Origin: Shewanella fidelis ATCC BAA-318
GTDB taxonomy: Bacteria; Pseudomonadota; Gammaproteobacteria; Enterobacterales; Shewanellaceae
DNA length: 64,000 nucleotides
NCBI RefSeq assembly: GCF_000518605.1
Contig: NZ_JADX01000005.1
Coordinates: 248,001 to 312,000 of the forward strand
Reading direction: 5' to 3'
Under the pieces are notes generated by a model. It saw only the letters and a program-made list of their open reading frames with translations, did no database searches and was not told where the DNA came from. Positions 32,963-41,707 of the stretch are shown here, in pieces. Every line of letters starts with the position of its first letter. The first letter of the stretch is position 1. The position numbers and the translations under genes were made by a program.

Positions 32963-34354
32963 TTAGCTTGCTATCGATTGTGCAGCTGGATCTTGTGACG
33001 CGACAAATGGATTTTCGCTCAGGAATTCAAATAAACCGGTTTGCATATTGACGTTCCAGAAACGTCCAGCCAAAGTGAGTGTAAGGCTGCTTGTTTCGAG
33101 TTTAGCTAACCCATTGGTTTGCCAAGCTTTAAATAAAGGCATCAAATGCAGCGTCATATCCTTTGCTAATAAGTTTAAATCGAGTCGTCCACTGTCTAGC
33201 CCGCGTTTGAAGATAGCATCTAACTTAGCTGCCGGGTTGGGGCTCATGAGCATACCTGGCACTTGTACTGGGGCGGTTAATGTACCAGCAGCGTCTGCCT
33301 CATCATGTGTCAAATGCCACTGCTTTAAGTCACGGCCATTCATACAACCATGACCATGAATACAGCCGCCTGCACCTGCCCCAAAAGGTAATATTTCGAT
33401 ACCGCTTTTGGCCAGACTGTTATACACACTGCGTTCTCGGCTATCTCTGCGCCAATGACAGCTTGAAAGTCGTTGCCAATTTAATGATTCAAAGTGATTT
33501 GCGCCTGTGGCATACATGTTGGCTCTAGCTTGACTGTCTGCTTGATATTCACTTAAAGCCGTGCCTAAGACTTTGCCTTTTTCCCGTGCATGATCAATGC
33601 GGGTGCCGCTCAAACCAATTAGCTGGTAGAGATCAATACCGTGTACACCGCTGTCGATAACAGCTTGCAAGTCTTGCTGCCAGATCTCCATGGTTTGTCC
33701 CGGCAATCCAAAAATAAGGTCGATAACAATACTGGCGCTTGGGTGCTGGCTGAGTTGGTTAAGTCTTGTAAGCAGATATTCTTTATCATCAAAGCGCCCA
33801 GCTGCTTGGCGAACTTGAGTATCAAAGCTTTGCACTCCGAATGAAAAGCGGTTGAAGCCATTTTCGGTGGCGTTATGCCACTTATCATCGTCAAAACCGT
33901 TGAGTCTGCCTTCTAATGTCACCTCTGCATTGTCGATAAGTGGAAAGCGACTTATAGCTTCACCAAGCCGTTTTATTTCATCACTACTGATATCCGTGGG
34001 CGTGCCACCACCAACATATACGGTATTAAAGGGCCGGCTTTGCGCCAACTCCGTATCGGCGGCTATTTTTAGTTGCTCAGTTAAGCGTTGCATATAGCGG
34101 TTGATCCGCTGAGTGTTGGTGCCATTTTCAAAGAAGTTGCAGAAAGTGCAGCGCTTACGGCAAAACGGAATATGGATATACAGAGCACGTTCAGTTGCTT
34201 GGCTAGGCTGCTGCCACCATTGTTGCCATTGCGGAGGTTGAAGCAAAACAGGGCGGCTGCCGCTTCGACCAGCGTGGGGAGCGCTCTTAACTTTGAATGC
34301 ATGTTGCAATGGGTCAGGGCTAGTAATTCCTGTCATGGTTGGCGTTAAAATCAT
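32963..34354 (-). CDS. Heme-degrading radical SAM enzyme HutW/ChuW
   Basis: The 463-residue radical SAM protein carries the iron-sulfur motif FCRKRCTFCNFF (CxxxCxxC), the GGGTPTDIS motif and a HemN-like C-terminal domain. HutW/ChuW opens heme without oxygen to free iron, using SAM-derived methyl chemistry, and works with HutX and HutZ, both encoded here (43898-45028). A near-perfect Fur box (34382-34400) sits just upstream, so iron starvation should induce it. It stands on its own promoter, away from the main heme operon. Confidence 0.88.
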   Translation of the reverse strand: MILTPTMTGITSPDPLQHAFKVKSAPHAGRSGSRPVLLQPPQWQQWWQQPSQATERALYIHIPFCRKRCTFCNFFENGTNTQRINRYMQRLTEQLKIAADTELAQSRPFNTVYVGGGTPTDISSDEIKRLGEAISRFPLIDNAEVTLEGRLNGFDDDKWHNATENGFNRFSFGVQSFDTQVRQAAGRFDDKEYLLTRLNQLSQHPSASIVIDLIFGLPGQTMEIWQQDLQAVIDSGVHGIDLYQLIGLSGTRIDHAREKGKVLGTALSEYQADSQARANMYATGANHFESLNWQRLSSCHWRRDSRERSVYNSLAKSGIEILPFGAGAGGCIHGHGCMNGRDLKQWHLTHDEADAAGTLTAPVQVPGMLMSPNPAAKLDAIFKRGLDSGRLDLNLLAKDMTLHLMPLFKAWQTNGLAKLETSSLTLTLAGRFWNVNMQTGLFEFLSENPFVASQDPAAQSIAS

Positions 34355-34381
34355 GATTATCTCAATCTACAGAGTTATTTT

Positions 34382-34400
34382 GATAATGATAATTATTATC
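34382..34400. promoter_or_regulatory. Fur box upstream of hutW
   Basis: GATAATGATAATTATTATC matches the 19-bp Fur consensus GATAATGATAATCATTATC at 18 of 19 positions. It lies 28-46 bases before the hutW start codon. Confidence 0.9.
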
Positions 34401-34535
34401 AACTGTAAATTTGGTGCGATGGATCAATGTTTCATTCTTTGCAATGTAAAGATGGCGCTAGATTAAGGCTGTATTGTGTCGCTGCTATGTTTCTGGGTTA
34501 CTTAGCTGGCGTAAACCAAGCACATGGCAAATCGA

Positions 34536-35033
34536 CTAAGCAAAATAGTTGCTTATATTAGCTCGTTCTCTGTCCATAACGGTTAGTTCATGGGCTTGAA
34601 GTTGTCGCATTTTTTGAGGTGAAACAGGCGAGGTTGTCGCGTAGTAGCTTAGCTGGTAATTGGCAAATAGTGCGCTGAAGATAAGCTTTGCACGGGGCAT
34701 ATGAAACTCAGAGGTGATTAAGGTAATGTGACTAAAACCATGCTGCTCCACGATAGGTTTAGCGAGTGTGGCATCTTCAAACGTGAAGCGGCTGAGGGCG
34801 ATGTTGGTAAAGGTATCAGCGGGTACACCTAGGGACATCAAGTAGCGCTGGCAGTAATAAGCATGGGGCATATCAGTCTGATTGAATGCACCAAAACCGC
34901 CCGTCATTAGCAATTTACTCTGTGGCTGAGTCTTATGTATTCTCAGCGCTTCTTGGCAGCGAGATTGCGCAATTTCTGACAGGTTACCTTGGTCGTCATT
35001 TGGTGCCCCTAAAACGATAATCACGCTATTCAT
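34536..35033 (-). CDS. YdcF-like DUF218 domain protein
   Basis: The 165-residue protein has the DUF218 layout: VIIVLGAPNDDQGNLSEIA at the N-terminus, LLMTGGFGAFNQTDMPHA, then TFEDATLAKPIVEQHG and HITLITSEFHMPRAKLIF. YdcF proteins have a Rossmann-like fold and bind S-adenosylmethionine in the E. coli homologue; other members act in envelope or peptidoglycan processes. It has no membrane segment here. It is co-oriented with the reductase-like gene upstream, 46 bases away. Confidence 0.82.
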   Translation of the reverse strand: MNSVIIVLGAPNDDQGNLSEIAQSRCQEALRIHKTQPQSKLLMTGGFGAFNQTDMPHAYYCQRYLMSLGVPADTFTNIALSRFTFEDATLAKPIVEQHGFSHITLITSEFHMPRAKLIFSALFANYQLSYYATTSPVSPQKMRQLQAHELTVMDRERANISNYFA

Positions 35034-35079
35034 AGTTTACTCTGCTCATTACTGCTAATTTTCGTTTCACACTCGCAGT

Positions 35080-35613
35080 TTACCTTTGTCTAACAAAGCT
35101 ATTTTGCACTAAACAGTCAACGAGGCGCTTGGCTTTAACGTGCTTAAATTTAAGCGGCGTTGTTAACTCGCCAAATAATGGAATCCCGCCACCGAGTATG
35201 ACTGGAATTGTGGTAATAATTAACTCATCAATTAAATCATGCTGCAAGAAGCCTTGAATCGTTTTACCACCATCAATATAAAGCTGGTTATATCCTTGAT
35301 TATTGAGTTGCTGGACAATCTCGGGTAGTGAACCATTGACTAAAAACACTTTATCTTCAAGTCCATCTGGTACCTTGGTCAAGGTATTGCTTAGCACAAA
35401 CACGGGTTTACTATAGGGCCAGTCAATGCCAAAACTTAGCACTATTTCTAGGGTATTGCGTCCCATCACTAACGCATCAATACGTGACATAAACTCACTA
35501 AAGCCAAGATCTGAGCCATCAGGATTAGGAATGTCATGTAACCAATCGACTTGATTATTTTTGTCTGCAATAAAGCCGTCAAGGCTAGTGGCGATATACA
35601 CGATATTGGTCAT
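35080..35613 (-). CDS. Dihydrofolate-reductase-like (RibD C-terminal) protein
   Basis: The 177-residue protein belongs to the RibD-C/YyaP dihydrofolate reductase superfamily: IVYIATSLDGFIADKNNQVDW, ALVMGRNTLEIVLSF, KPVFVLSNT, LYIDGGKTIQGFL and IITTIPVILGGGIPLF. It probably binds NADPH but its substrate is unknown. It diverges from the TetR gene at 35774, and a palindrome at 35732-35746 between them is a likely shared operator. Confidence 0.85.
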   Translation of the reverse strand: MTNIVYIATSLDGFIADKNNQVDWLHDIPNPDGSDLGFSEFMSRIDALVMGRNTLEIVLSFGIDWPYSKPVFVLSNTLTKVPDGLEDKVFLVNGSLPEIVQQLNNQGYNQLYIDGGKTIQGFLQHDLIDELIITTIPVILGGGIPLFGELTTPLKFKHVKAKRLVDCLVQNSFVRQR

Positions 35614-35731
35614 TATGATCCCTTAGTGAAATACTGGCGTTAACAGTCACTCTAGTCTGGCTATGAGTGTTGAGATTTTCAGCGCTTAATTAAGCTAAGC
35701 AGCAACTTGTAAAGTAGCAAAATAAACTTTA

Positions 35732-35746
35732 TTCTACACTGTAGAA
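35732..35746. promoter_or_regulatory. Palindromic operator between the reductase-like and TetR genes
   Basis: TTCTAC-ACT-GTAGAA is a perfect inverted repeat 27 bases before the TetR start codon. It fits an operator for that repressor acting on both divergent genes. Confidence 0.65.
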
Positions 35747-35773
35747 AAAGGTGGATTTTAACGAGAGTAATTT

Positions 35774-36343
35774 ATGACTGTCAAGCAAAAGAAGCGCGGT
35801 CGACCAGCAAGTCACGCTGAACAATTGAGCCAACAAGCGATAATTACTAAGGCTAAGAGTTTGATGTTAAGCAGTGGCAAAATGCCAAGTATTCGAGCAT
35901 TAGCCAGTGCACTATCGGTGGATGCGATGGCGATTTATTATTACTTTAAAAACAAAGATGCTTTGCTTGAGGCGATTACAATATCTTTAGTGAACGAGAT
36001 CTACCAGCCAAATATAGAGGATGATTGGCAGCAAGCTTTAATGGCATTAAGTAGTAGCTATCTCAACTTATTACAGCAGTATTCAGGTTTATTGGAAACC
36101 TTGTTATCAATGCAATCTACTGGGCCTGCTGAGGTATTTGTGAGCCGTTTTGAGATGATATTGAAGCCGCTTGATTTAGATGGAGCATTGCAAACTGATA
36201 TTTTATGTTTATTAGTGGACTACTTACATGGGTTTGCATTGGCTTCCCGCTGTAACACAACTCCACAGAGCTTAGATATTGCGGCGATCAAAGGACCATT
36301 AAGCCTCATTTTTAAGGCGATTGAACCATTAAAGTCATTTTGA
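35774..36343 (+). CDS. TetR family regulator
   Basis: The 189-residue regulator has the helix-turn-helix PSIRALASALSVDAMAIYYY near 36-55 and an alpha-helical C-terminal domain of the TetR_C type. A basic start (MTVKQKKRGRPASHAE) with a GRP motif is common in DNA-binding proteins. It is divergent from the reductase-like gene and probably autoregulates through the palindrome at 35732-35746. The ligand is unknown. Confidence 0.86.
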   Translation: MTVKQKKRGRPASHAEQLSQQAIITKAKSLMLSSGKMPSIRALASALSVDAMAIYYYFKNKDALLEAITISLVNEIYQPNIEDDWQQALMALSSSYLNLLQQYSGLLETLLSMQSTGPAEVFVSRFEMILKPLDLDGALQTDILCLLVDYLHGFALASRCNTTPQSLDIAAIKGPLSLIFKAIEPLKSF

Positions 36344-36377
36344 ATATAAAGCGCTCAAGAATATGAGCGCTTTATAT
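36344..36377. terminator. Bidirectional terminator between TetR and hmuV
   Basis: ATATAAAGCGCTCA (36344-36357) pairs with TGAGCGCTTTATAT (36364-36377). It separates convergent genes. Confidence 0.85.
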
Positions 36378-36389
36378 ACTAGCGCTGCT

Positions 36390-37178
36390 TTAAAACAACA
36401 GCGGTGTTTGTTTACCCGGCTCCATTACGACAACAGGATCGTAATGCCAAACTTGTCTGATAGTTTCTGGCGTTAAGGTGTCACTTGGTTTACCGTCACT
36501 AACAATACAGCCATTTTCGAGTACGACTAATCTGTCGGCGTAGCGTGATGCTTGGTTTAGATCATGCAATACCACAATGACAGCATAGTTTTGTTCATGA
36601 GCAAGGCTGCGTGCTAAGGCTAATACGCGGTGCTGCTGTGCCAAATCCAGTGCAGAAGTGGGTTCATCTAACAGTAAAATAGGTGGTCTTTCAGATTGTG
36701 CGAGTTGAGTTAATACTCGAGCCAGTTGCACTCGCTGCTTCTCGCCTCCAGAAAGCGTTGGATAACTGCGCTCTTTCAAATGGGCCAGTGCCACTTGTTC
36801 TAATTGCTCATCTACAAGTCTTTTACCTTGTTGCTGATTTAGGGTTAACGGGTAGAGTCCCATCTCCACTACTTCTCTGACTTTAAAAGGGAAGGTCAGT
36901 GATGCATGTTGTGGTAAAACAGCTAGGGACTTAGCCAGTAGCTGACGATCCCAGCTATTGACATTTTTACCGTAAACTTTTATTTCACCAGCATCTAAGG
37001 CGACTTCTTGGCAAAAACTTTTAAGCAGGGTCGACTTGCCCGCTCCATTAGGGCCGAGCAGTGCGGTAACTTGCCCAGGCTGTAGTTTTAGGTTGATATC
37101 GGTTAACACAGGCTTATGGCCGATGCGTACTGATAAACGGTTGACTTCAAGGGCGGGTGTTAATGAGTCTGTCTGCAT
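36390..37178 (-). CDS. Heme ABC transporter ATPase HmuV
   Basis: The 262-residue ATPase has Walker [16 protein letters not shown]-loop [19 protein letters not shown], signature [15 protein letters not shown] and Walker [13 protein letters not shown], matching the BtuD/HmuV subgroup. It powers uptake of heme from periplasm to cytoplasm through HmuU. It is the last gene of tonB-exbB-exbD-hmuT-hmuU-hmuV, 10 bases after hmuU. Confidence 0.92.
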   Translation of the reverse strand: MQTDSLTPALEVNRLSVRIGHKPVLTDINLKLQPGQVTALLGPNGAGKSTLLKSFCQEVALDAGEIKVYGKNVNSWDRQLLAKSLAVLPQHASLTFPFKVREVVEMGLYPLTLNQQQGKRLVDEQLEQVALAHLKERSYPTLSGGEKQRVQLARVLTQLAQSERPPILLLDEPTSALDLAQQHRVLALARSLAHEQNYAVIVVLHDLNQASRYADRLVVLENGCIVSDGKPSDTLTPETIRQVWHYDPVVVMEPGKQTPLLF

Positions 37179-37188
37179 AATGATGACC

Positions 37189-38205
37189 TTAAACCAAGCG
37201 GTGGCGCTGTTTTAGCAGCAACACAATAAAGAAGGGAGCACCAAGCAAAGCGGTGACCAAACCGACAGGCAGTTCCGATGGCGCCACGAGGGAGCGTGCA
37301 CCGATATCAGCCAATGCTAATAGCGCAGCGCCTAACATGGCACTAAGTGGTAATAATTGCTTGTGATCAGGCCCCACCATCATGCGAACCAGATGCGGCA
37401 CAACAAGGCCAATAAAACCAATAATGCCGGTAGCCGCTACGGAAATACCGACACCAATAGCACACAACACGATTAGCCTAAGCTTGAGTTTATCGACATC
37501 AAGCCCTAGGTGACGAGCTTCAGCTTCACCAAGTAACAGCGCATTAAGTGCTTTGGCACTGCGATTAAACTGCCAGCTGACTAAGGCTAGCGCGATTAAG
37601 CTTAAAATGACGTAATGCCATTGTGCGCCAGCAATTGAGCCGAGTTGCCACAAGGTCAGATCCCTAAGGGCCATGTCATCGGCCATATATGTCAGTAAGC
37701 CAATACCTGCGCCTGCTAGGGCTGCAATTGCCACACCTGCAAGTAGCAGCAATACTACCGAGGTGCCACTAGGACTACTTGCTAAGCGGTAGACAACTAA
37801 GGTGGTCACAAGGCCGGCGATAAATGCGCTAAGCGCCACCATGTACTCTCCACCTTGGGGAATAAGTACAATGCAGATCGCAGCCCCAAGAGCCGCACCT
37901 GAAGAGACGCCAATAATGCCAGGATCTGCAAGAGGGTTTCTAAATAAGCCCTGCATGACAGCGCCACATTGGGCGAGCACGGCACCTACGGCAAGCGCTA
38001 ATAACGTGCGCGGTAAGCGCACATTATTGATCACCAGTTGCTCGTGGGGGGCGACACTACCTATGTCTAGCGGTGTAAGCCAGTTCATCACAGCATGAAA
38101 ACTGACTGTGGGGCTAATTTGTAGTGGACCTATGCTGACAGACATCAGGCTCGTTATCACCAAAGCGGCGAGTAAACTGGGCCAAAGCCAACGACGATTA
38201 TCCAT
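37189..38205 (-). CDS. Heme ABC permease HmuU
   Basis: The 338-residue permease of the FecCD/BtuC family has about ten membrane helices. Typical stretches are [40 protein letters not shown], and near the C-terminus [20 protein letters not shown], the ATPase-coupling loop. It forms the heme channel with HmuV and receives heme from HmuT, whose gene ends 21 bases upstream of this start. Confidence 0.92.
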   Translation of the reverse strand: MDNRRWLWPSLLAALVITSLMSVSIGPLQISPTVSFHAVMNWLTPLDIGSVAPHEQLVINNVRLPRTLLALAVGAVLAQCGAVMQGLFRNPLADPGIIGVSSGAALGAAICIVLIPQGGEYMVALSAFIAGLVTTLVVYRLASSPSGTSVVLLLLAGVAIAALAGAGIGLLTYMADDMALRDLTLWQLGSIAGAQWHYVILSLIALALVSWQFNRSAKALNALLLGEAEARHLGLDVDKLKLRLIVLCAIGVGISVAATGIIGFIGLVVPHLVRMMVGPDHKQLLPLSAMLGAALLALADIGARSLVAPSELPVGLVTALLGAPFFIVLLLKQRHRLV

Positions 38206-38226
38206 TTGTATTCCTAAGCTTTATAA

Positions 38227-39132
38227 CTAGTACTGTTTGACGTTAATAAAATCACTGGCAAGCTGGTCAGCCGCTTCGATGGCACTTAAGCCTAAGCCAC
38301 CTAATAGAGCTTGAGGCTTGAGTGATTGGATCTGTTGGTTTTTACCTGCTGGAGTATGTTCAAGTAACGGCATTTGCTTAAGTACATCAGCGACTGGGTT
38401 TTCAATGGCTTTGTCAGAGCGATTTGAGATCAAAATAACGTCGGGCTGTAGTGATAAAATGCCTTCTTGTGATACTGATTTATAACCGCTAAACCCTGCG
38501 ATATTTTTACCGCCGGCAAGTTTAATAATGATATCTGCAGCAGTATCATCACCACCTACGCGTGCAGGTCTATCTGCTTGCAATAATAAAAATAGCACCT
38601 TAGGCGCATCGCCTTGTTTAGCAATTTGTTGCTGCTTTTGCTCGATTTGAACAAATGATTGTTTTACTTGGTTTTGTAGGGCTTGTGCTTGCTTTTCACG
38701 GTTAAGCAGTTTGCCCATTTCGTCAATATTACTCAGTAACTGCGGCTGGGTATGTGCATCAGGTAGTTGGATAACATTGACGTTAGCACCATTTAATACA
38801 TCAAGGGTCGCTTTAGGTCCCATGGCATCTGTTCCAAGCACTAGGTTTGGCGATAGTGCCAAAATTCCTTCAGCGCTTAGCATGCGGTGGTAACCTAATT
38901 TTTCAACTTTGTCATAGCCTTTAGGCAGTTGGCTGGTGGAGTCTACCGCGACTAACTCATTGCCAGCATCTAAAGCTAATACTAATTCAGTCACTCCTGC
39001 GCCGGCACTGACCACTCGTGGGGCTGCATGTTCATGGTCTGCATGAGCAAGAACTGTCTGGCTAAATGCCAGTGAAGATAACAGGGTAACGCTAGCCAAT
39101 AATTTGTTATTAAAAATCTTTTTACCAAGCAT
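38227..39132 (-). CDS. Periplasmic heme-binding protein HmuT
   Basis: About 301 residues from the ATG at 39132, preferred over an upstream reading from 39153 because GGAG sits 7-8 bases before it. A signal peptide (LLASVTLLSSLAFSQTVLAH) precedes HADHEHAAPRVVSAGAGVTE. The body has the helical-backbone cluster A-III binding-protein fold. The His-rich mature start could bind metal or heme. It delivers heme to HmuUV. Confidence 0.88.
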   Translation of the reverse strand: MLGKKIFNNKLLASVTLLSSLAFSQTVLAHADHEHAAPRVVSAGAGVTELVLALDAGNELVAVDSTSQLPKGYDKVEKLGYHRMLSAEGILALSPNLVLGTDAMGPKATLDVLNGANVNVIQLPDAHTQPQLLSNIDEMGKLLNREKQAQALQNQVKQSFVQIEQKQQQIAKQGDAPKVLFLLLQADRPARVGGDDTAADIIIKLAGGKNIAGFSGYKSVSQEGILSLQPDVILISNRSDKAIENPVADVLKQMPLLEHTPAGKNQQIQSLKPQALLGGLGLSAIEAADQLASDFINVKQY

Positions 39133-39267
39133 GGGTAACTCCAAAATAATCAAAACTCATTAATAAAATTAGCGGGGTATTTCGCTAATCAAAGTTGAAT
39201 ATCAATAGCAACAACAGGTGCAATTTTTAGCCGAACTAATCTTGAGAAGAACTAACCTCTAGCAGCA

Positions 39268-39681
39268 TCAGGGCTCCATTAAAATTTGAGTGTTGCTGAT
39301 GTTTTGCCTTTGCAACGCTGCCAATACCGTCATTAAAGGTTGTACTGGTGCGGTTTTATCAGCCGCAATAATCACTTTTGCTTTAGGGTTTGCTTTAAAA
39401 CTGTTTGAAAAAGCAGCTTCAAACTCATCAAAATCAGCATAACTTTTTCCGTCAAGCGCCCAGTGCGGCTCGTTAACTAACACATTTATTGCAATATGCT
39501 TCTCTTGTGAAACAGCGCTTAGGTTGGAGTCTGCCTCTGTAGGGACATCAACAGGCAAGCTAAGTAACTGGGTGTTAGCCGTGAGCAGGAGAAACACCAG
39601 TACGATAAAAATAATGTCAATTAGTGGCGTAAGATCTAAGCCAAAGCTCGGACTGCTTTGGTCATTGCCTGCGTTTATCAT
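39268..39681 (-). CDS. ExbD energy-coupling protein
   Basis: The 137-residue protein of the ExbD/TolR family has one N-terminal membrane helix with the conserved aspartate in DLTPLIDIIFIVLVFLL and a periplasmic domain. It forms the proton-driven motor with ExbB that powers TonB for heme receptor transport. Its start overlaps the exbB stop by 4 bases. Confidence 0.92.
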   Translation of the reverse strand: MINAGNDQSSPSFGLDLTPLIDIIFIVLVFLLLTANTQLLSLPVDVPTEADSNLSAVSQEKHIAINVLVNEPHWALDGKSYADFDEFEAAFSNSFKANPKAKVIIAADKTAPVQPLMTVLAALQRQNISNTQILMEP

Positions 39682-40433
39682 GAGGTAGCCCCAGTTGCTT
39701 GAGTTAGCTGCGGCTCAGTTTCGCTACGACAGCTGGCTTCTTTACAGGTGGCAGCTTTACTACAAAGTTGAGCAGGGGAGTCACTACCAATACTTAGTGC
39801 TTGATCAAAGCCGTCTAACCATAGGTTGAGCAGGTTTAGTGCATGGGCCAATTTATTGCAGCGTCTTTCAGCCCACAGCGTAAATAGGTGCGCAAGTGTG
39901 ATAGCTGGAACCGCAATAATCAGACCCGCAGCGGTGGTATTCATGGCAAGGCCTAAACCTGAGGCGAGCTGTGAAGGTGTTACCGGACCATCTGATAAAC
40001 CGAGTTGATCAAACATCTCAATTAGACCTAGTACAGTACCGAGTAGGCCTAATAAGGGAGTGATCACCCCAATAATATGTAAAATCTTCAGCCCTGATAG
40101 TAGTTTGTTTTTTTGCTTCACCAGCCATAGTGAGACGATCTCTTCACGCATCGTTCTTGATTGCTCGGCATGACTTAGCAATAAAGCTGTGCCTTTCGAA
40201 AGCATGCTGTGGCCTTGGCTTATTTGACTCATTAATTCTTGTCTTTGCTCAGGTGTTGCACTGCGAGCTTGTTGACGTAGCTGGGTTAACCATTTATCAC
40301 GCTTAGGCAGTTCGTACAGCATCAGTGCTAAGCGTTCTAGAATGATCATTAAGCTTATAAAAGCGCAGATAAATAGCGGCCAAGCAAGGTAGCCTAGTTG
40401 CTCGATGAGTTGCTGATATAAGGGCTGAGACAT
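39678..40433 (-). CDS. ExbB energy-coupling protein with Cys-containing tail
   Basis: The 251-residue TolQ/ExbB-family protein has three membrane helices (about 14-34, 120-150 and 165-190) and the typical block LLGLLGTVLGLIEMFDQLG and GLGLAMNTTAAGLIIAVPAI. It makes the proton channel with ExbD. The C-terminal tail after about residue 215 carries three cysteines (AQLCSKAATCKEASCRSE), which is unusual for this family and may be a metal or redox site, or simply a lineage feature. Confidence 0.92.
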   Translation of the reverse strand: MSQPLYQQLIEQLGYLAWPLFICAFISLMIILERLALMLYELPKRDKWLTQLRQQARSATPEQRQELMSQISQGHSMLSKGTALLLSHAEQSRTMREEIVSLWLVKQKNKLLSGLKILHIIGVITPLLGLLGTVLGLIEMFDQLGLSDGPVTPSQLASGLGLAMNTTAAGLIIAVPAITLAHLFTLWAERRCNKLAHALNLLNLWLDGFDQALSIGSDSPAQLCSKAATCKEASCRSETEPQLTQATGATS

Positions 40434-40619
40434 GGTGTTTCCTTGACGATACTTACCTATCGCATTAACGGTTTATATAAAATGTGTTTGTTGCGTTGTC
40501 CCTTAAACGCAGCTTGCTGTTGAGCGAAATTTGCTCTGGGTATTACATTCCCGATAACCCCAATTTTTAATTGGCTTTTTAGCCTTGCTTAGCTCTTTGT
40601 AAAATAACGGTTTGCAACT

Positions 40620-41366
40620 TTAGTTCAGTGCAAATTTCACTGGGACCCTCACGGTATATGCATAGGCTGTCTGTGGTGATGGCGCTGCAAATTGCCATTT
40701 CTCCACTGCATTTAGCGCTGCTTTGTCGAGCAAGCTATAGCCTGAACTGTCAACTAAAGTTAGTGATAATTGCTCGCCAAGTTGGTTGAACATCACCTCA
40801 ATAGTCGCCGTCCCTTGAAAGCCGCGTTTACGGGCTTTTTTGGGATAGTGAGGCTGACTTGGTGGCACAGCAAAGGTCGGTCTTGAAAGCGTGATTGATT
40901 GCTGAGTCACGCCCTGTTTTGCATCAAGTTGTGCTTGATCGTGCGACTGAGCTTGCGCTAACTCTGATGTTGTCTGGTCAACTTCTTTTGCAATCGTGTC
41001 TTCAGCTGTTGGCTGGTTGATAGGCTTGGTCTCTTGCTGAGGTTGTTGCTTAGCAATTTGAGTTGCCTTAGGCGGAGTGTTGACCTTAGTTGACTTGGTT
41101 TTTTTCGGTGTTGGTTTTACAGGTTCAGCTTTAGCAGCGGGCTTTTCAACTTGTTTTTTAGGTACTTTTATTGGTTCTGGTGTTGTGGGGGCAGGCTGTG
41201 CAGCTTGGCTAGCCTGCATAGCGATAGACACGCTAACGGCATTATTTGAGCCCATTGCGCTACCAGCATTCATTGACAGTTCTGCTTCTGAATTCTGTGA
41301 AGCTAAAACTGCACCTTGGATTAACACTGTTAAACAACCAAAAGCAAAATAACGTTTAGGTGTCAT
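40620..41366 (-). CDS. TonB protein of the heme operon
   Basis: About 248 residues from the ATG at 41366 (an earlier start at 41387 is possible). It has an N-terminal membrane anchor (RYFAFGCLTVLIQGAVLAS), a Pro/Lys-rich periplasmic spacer (KPAAKAEPVKPTPKKTKS) and the C-terminal TonB domain (YPKKARKRGFQGTATIEVMF, then LLDKAALNAVEKWQFAAP). The anchor lacks the usual SHLS histidine. It energises the heme receptor encoded divergently at 41708. A 186-base gap with no visible gene separates it from exbB. Confidence 0.87.
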   Translation of the reverse strand: MTPKRYFAFGCLTVLIQGAVLASQNSEAELSMNAGSAMGSNNAVSVSIAMQASQAAQPAPTTPEPIKVPKKQVEKPAAKAEPVKPTPKKTKSTKVNTPPKATQIAKQQPQQETKPINQPTAEDTIAKEVDQTTSELAQAQSHDQAQLDAKQGVTQQSITLSRPTFAVPPSQPHYPKKARKRGFQGTATIEVMFNQLGEQLSLTLVDSSGYSLLDKAALNAVEKWQFAAPSPQTAYAYTVRVPVKFALN

Positions 41367-41552
41367 GCCGAAATCTCTTACCAACAAAGTCTGGAAAATG
41401 AACCGAAAGTAGCGCCCAACTAGTTAACCTTAAACTAATCAAACTGTTGATGATTTTAAGGTAAGAAGCTTATTTACATTCTTTACAATTAGTTAGGTTC
41501 GCATCTTCTTTTTAACTCCCCTTAAGATATACCAGCTTGAATGAGATCGCAA

Positions 41553-41571
41553 ATGATAATGATTTTCATTT
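41553..41571. promoter_or_regulatory. Fur box between tonB and the heme receptor gene
   Basis: ATGATAATGATTTTCATTT keeps the GATAATGAT half and a degenerate CATT half of the Fur consensus. It lies in the 341-base divergent region (41367-41707), which otherwise shows no gene. It could control both operons. Confidence 0.75.
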
Positions 41572-41707
41572 GATCCATTATTCAATCTCAGGTACAGTGC
41601 AAAAAATAAAAAATGGCAGTCGCGTTTTTAACTTTGGTTTTTGTCTCTGATGAACTGTATCGAGGTAAAACGAGACGCTATCCATACTGACCTTGAGGAT
41701 TGAAATA

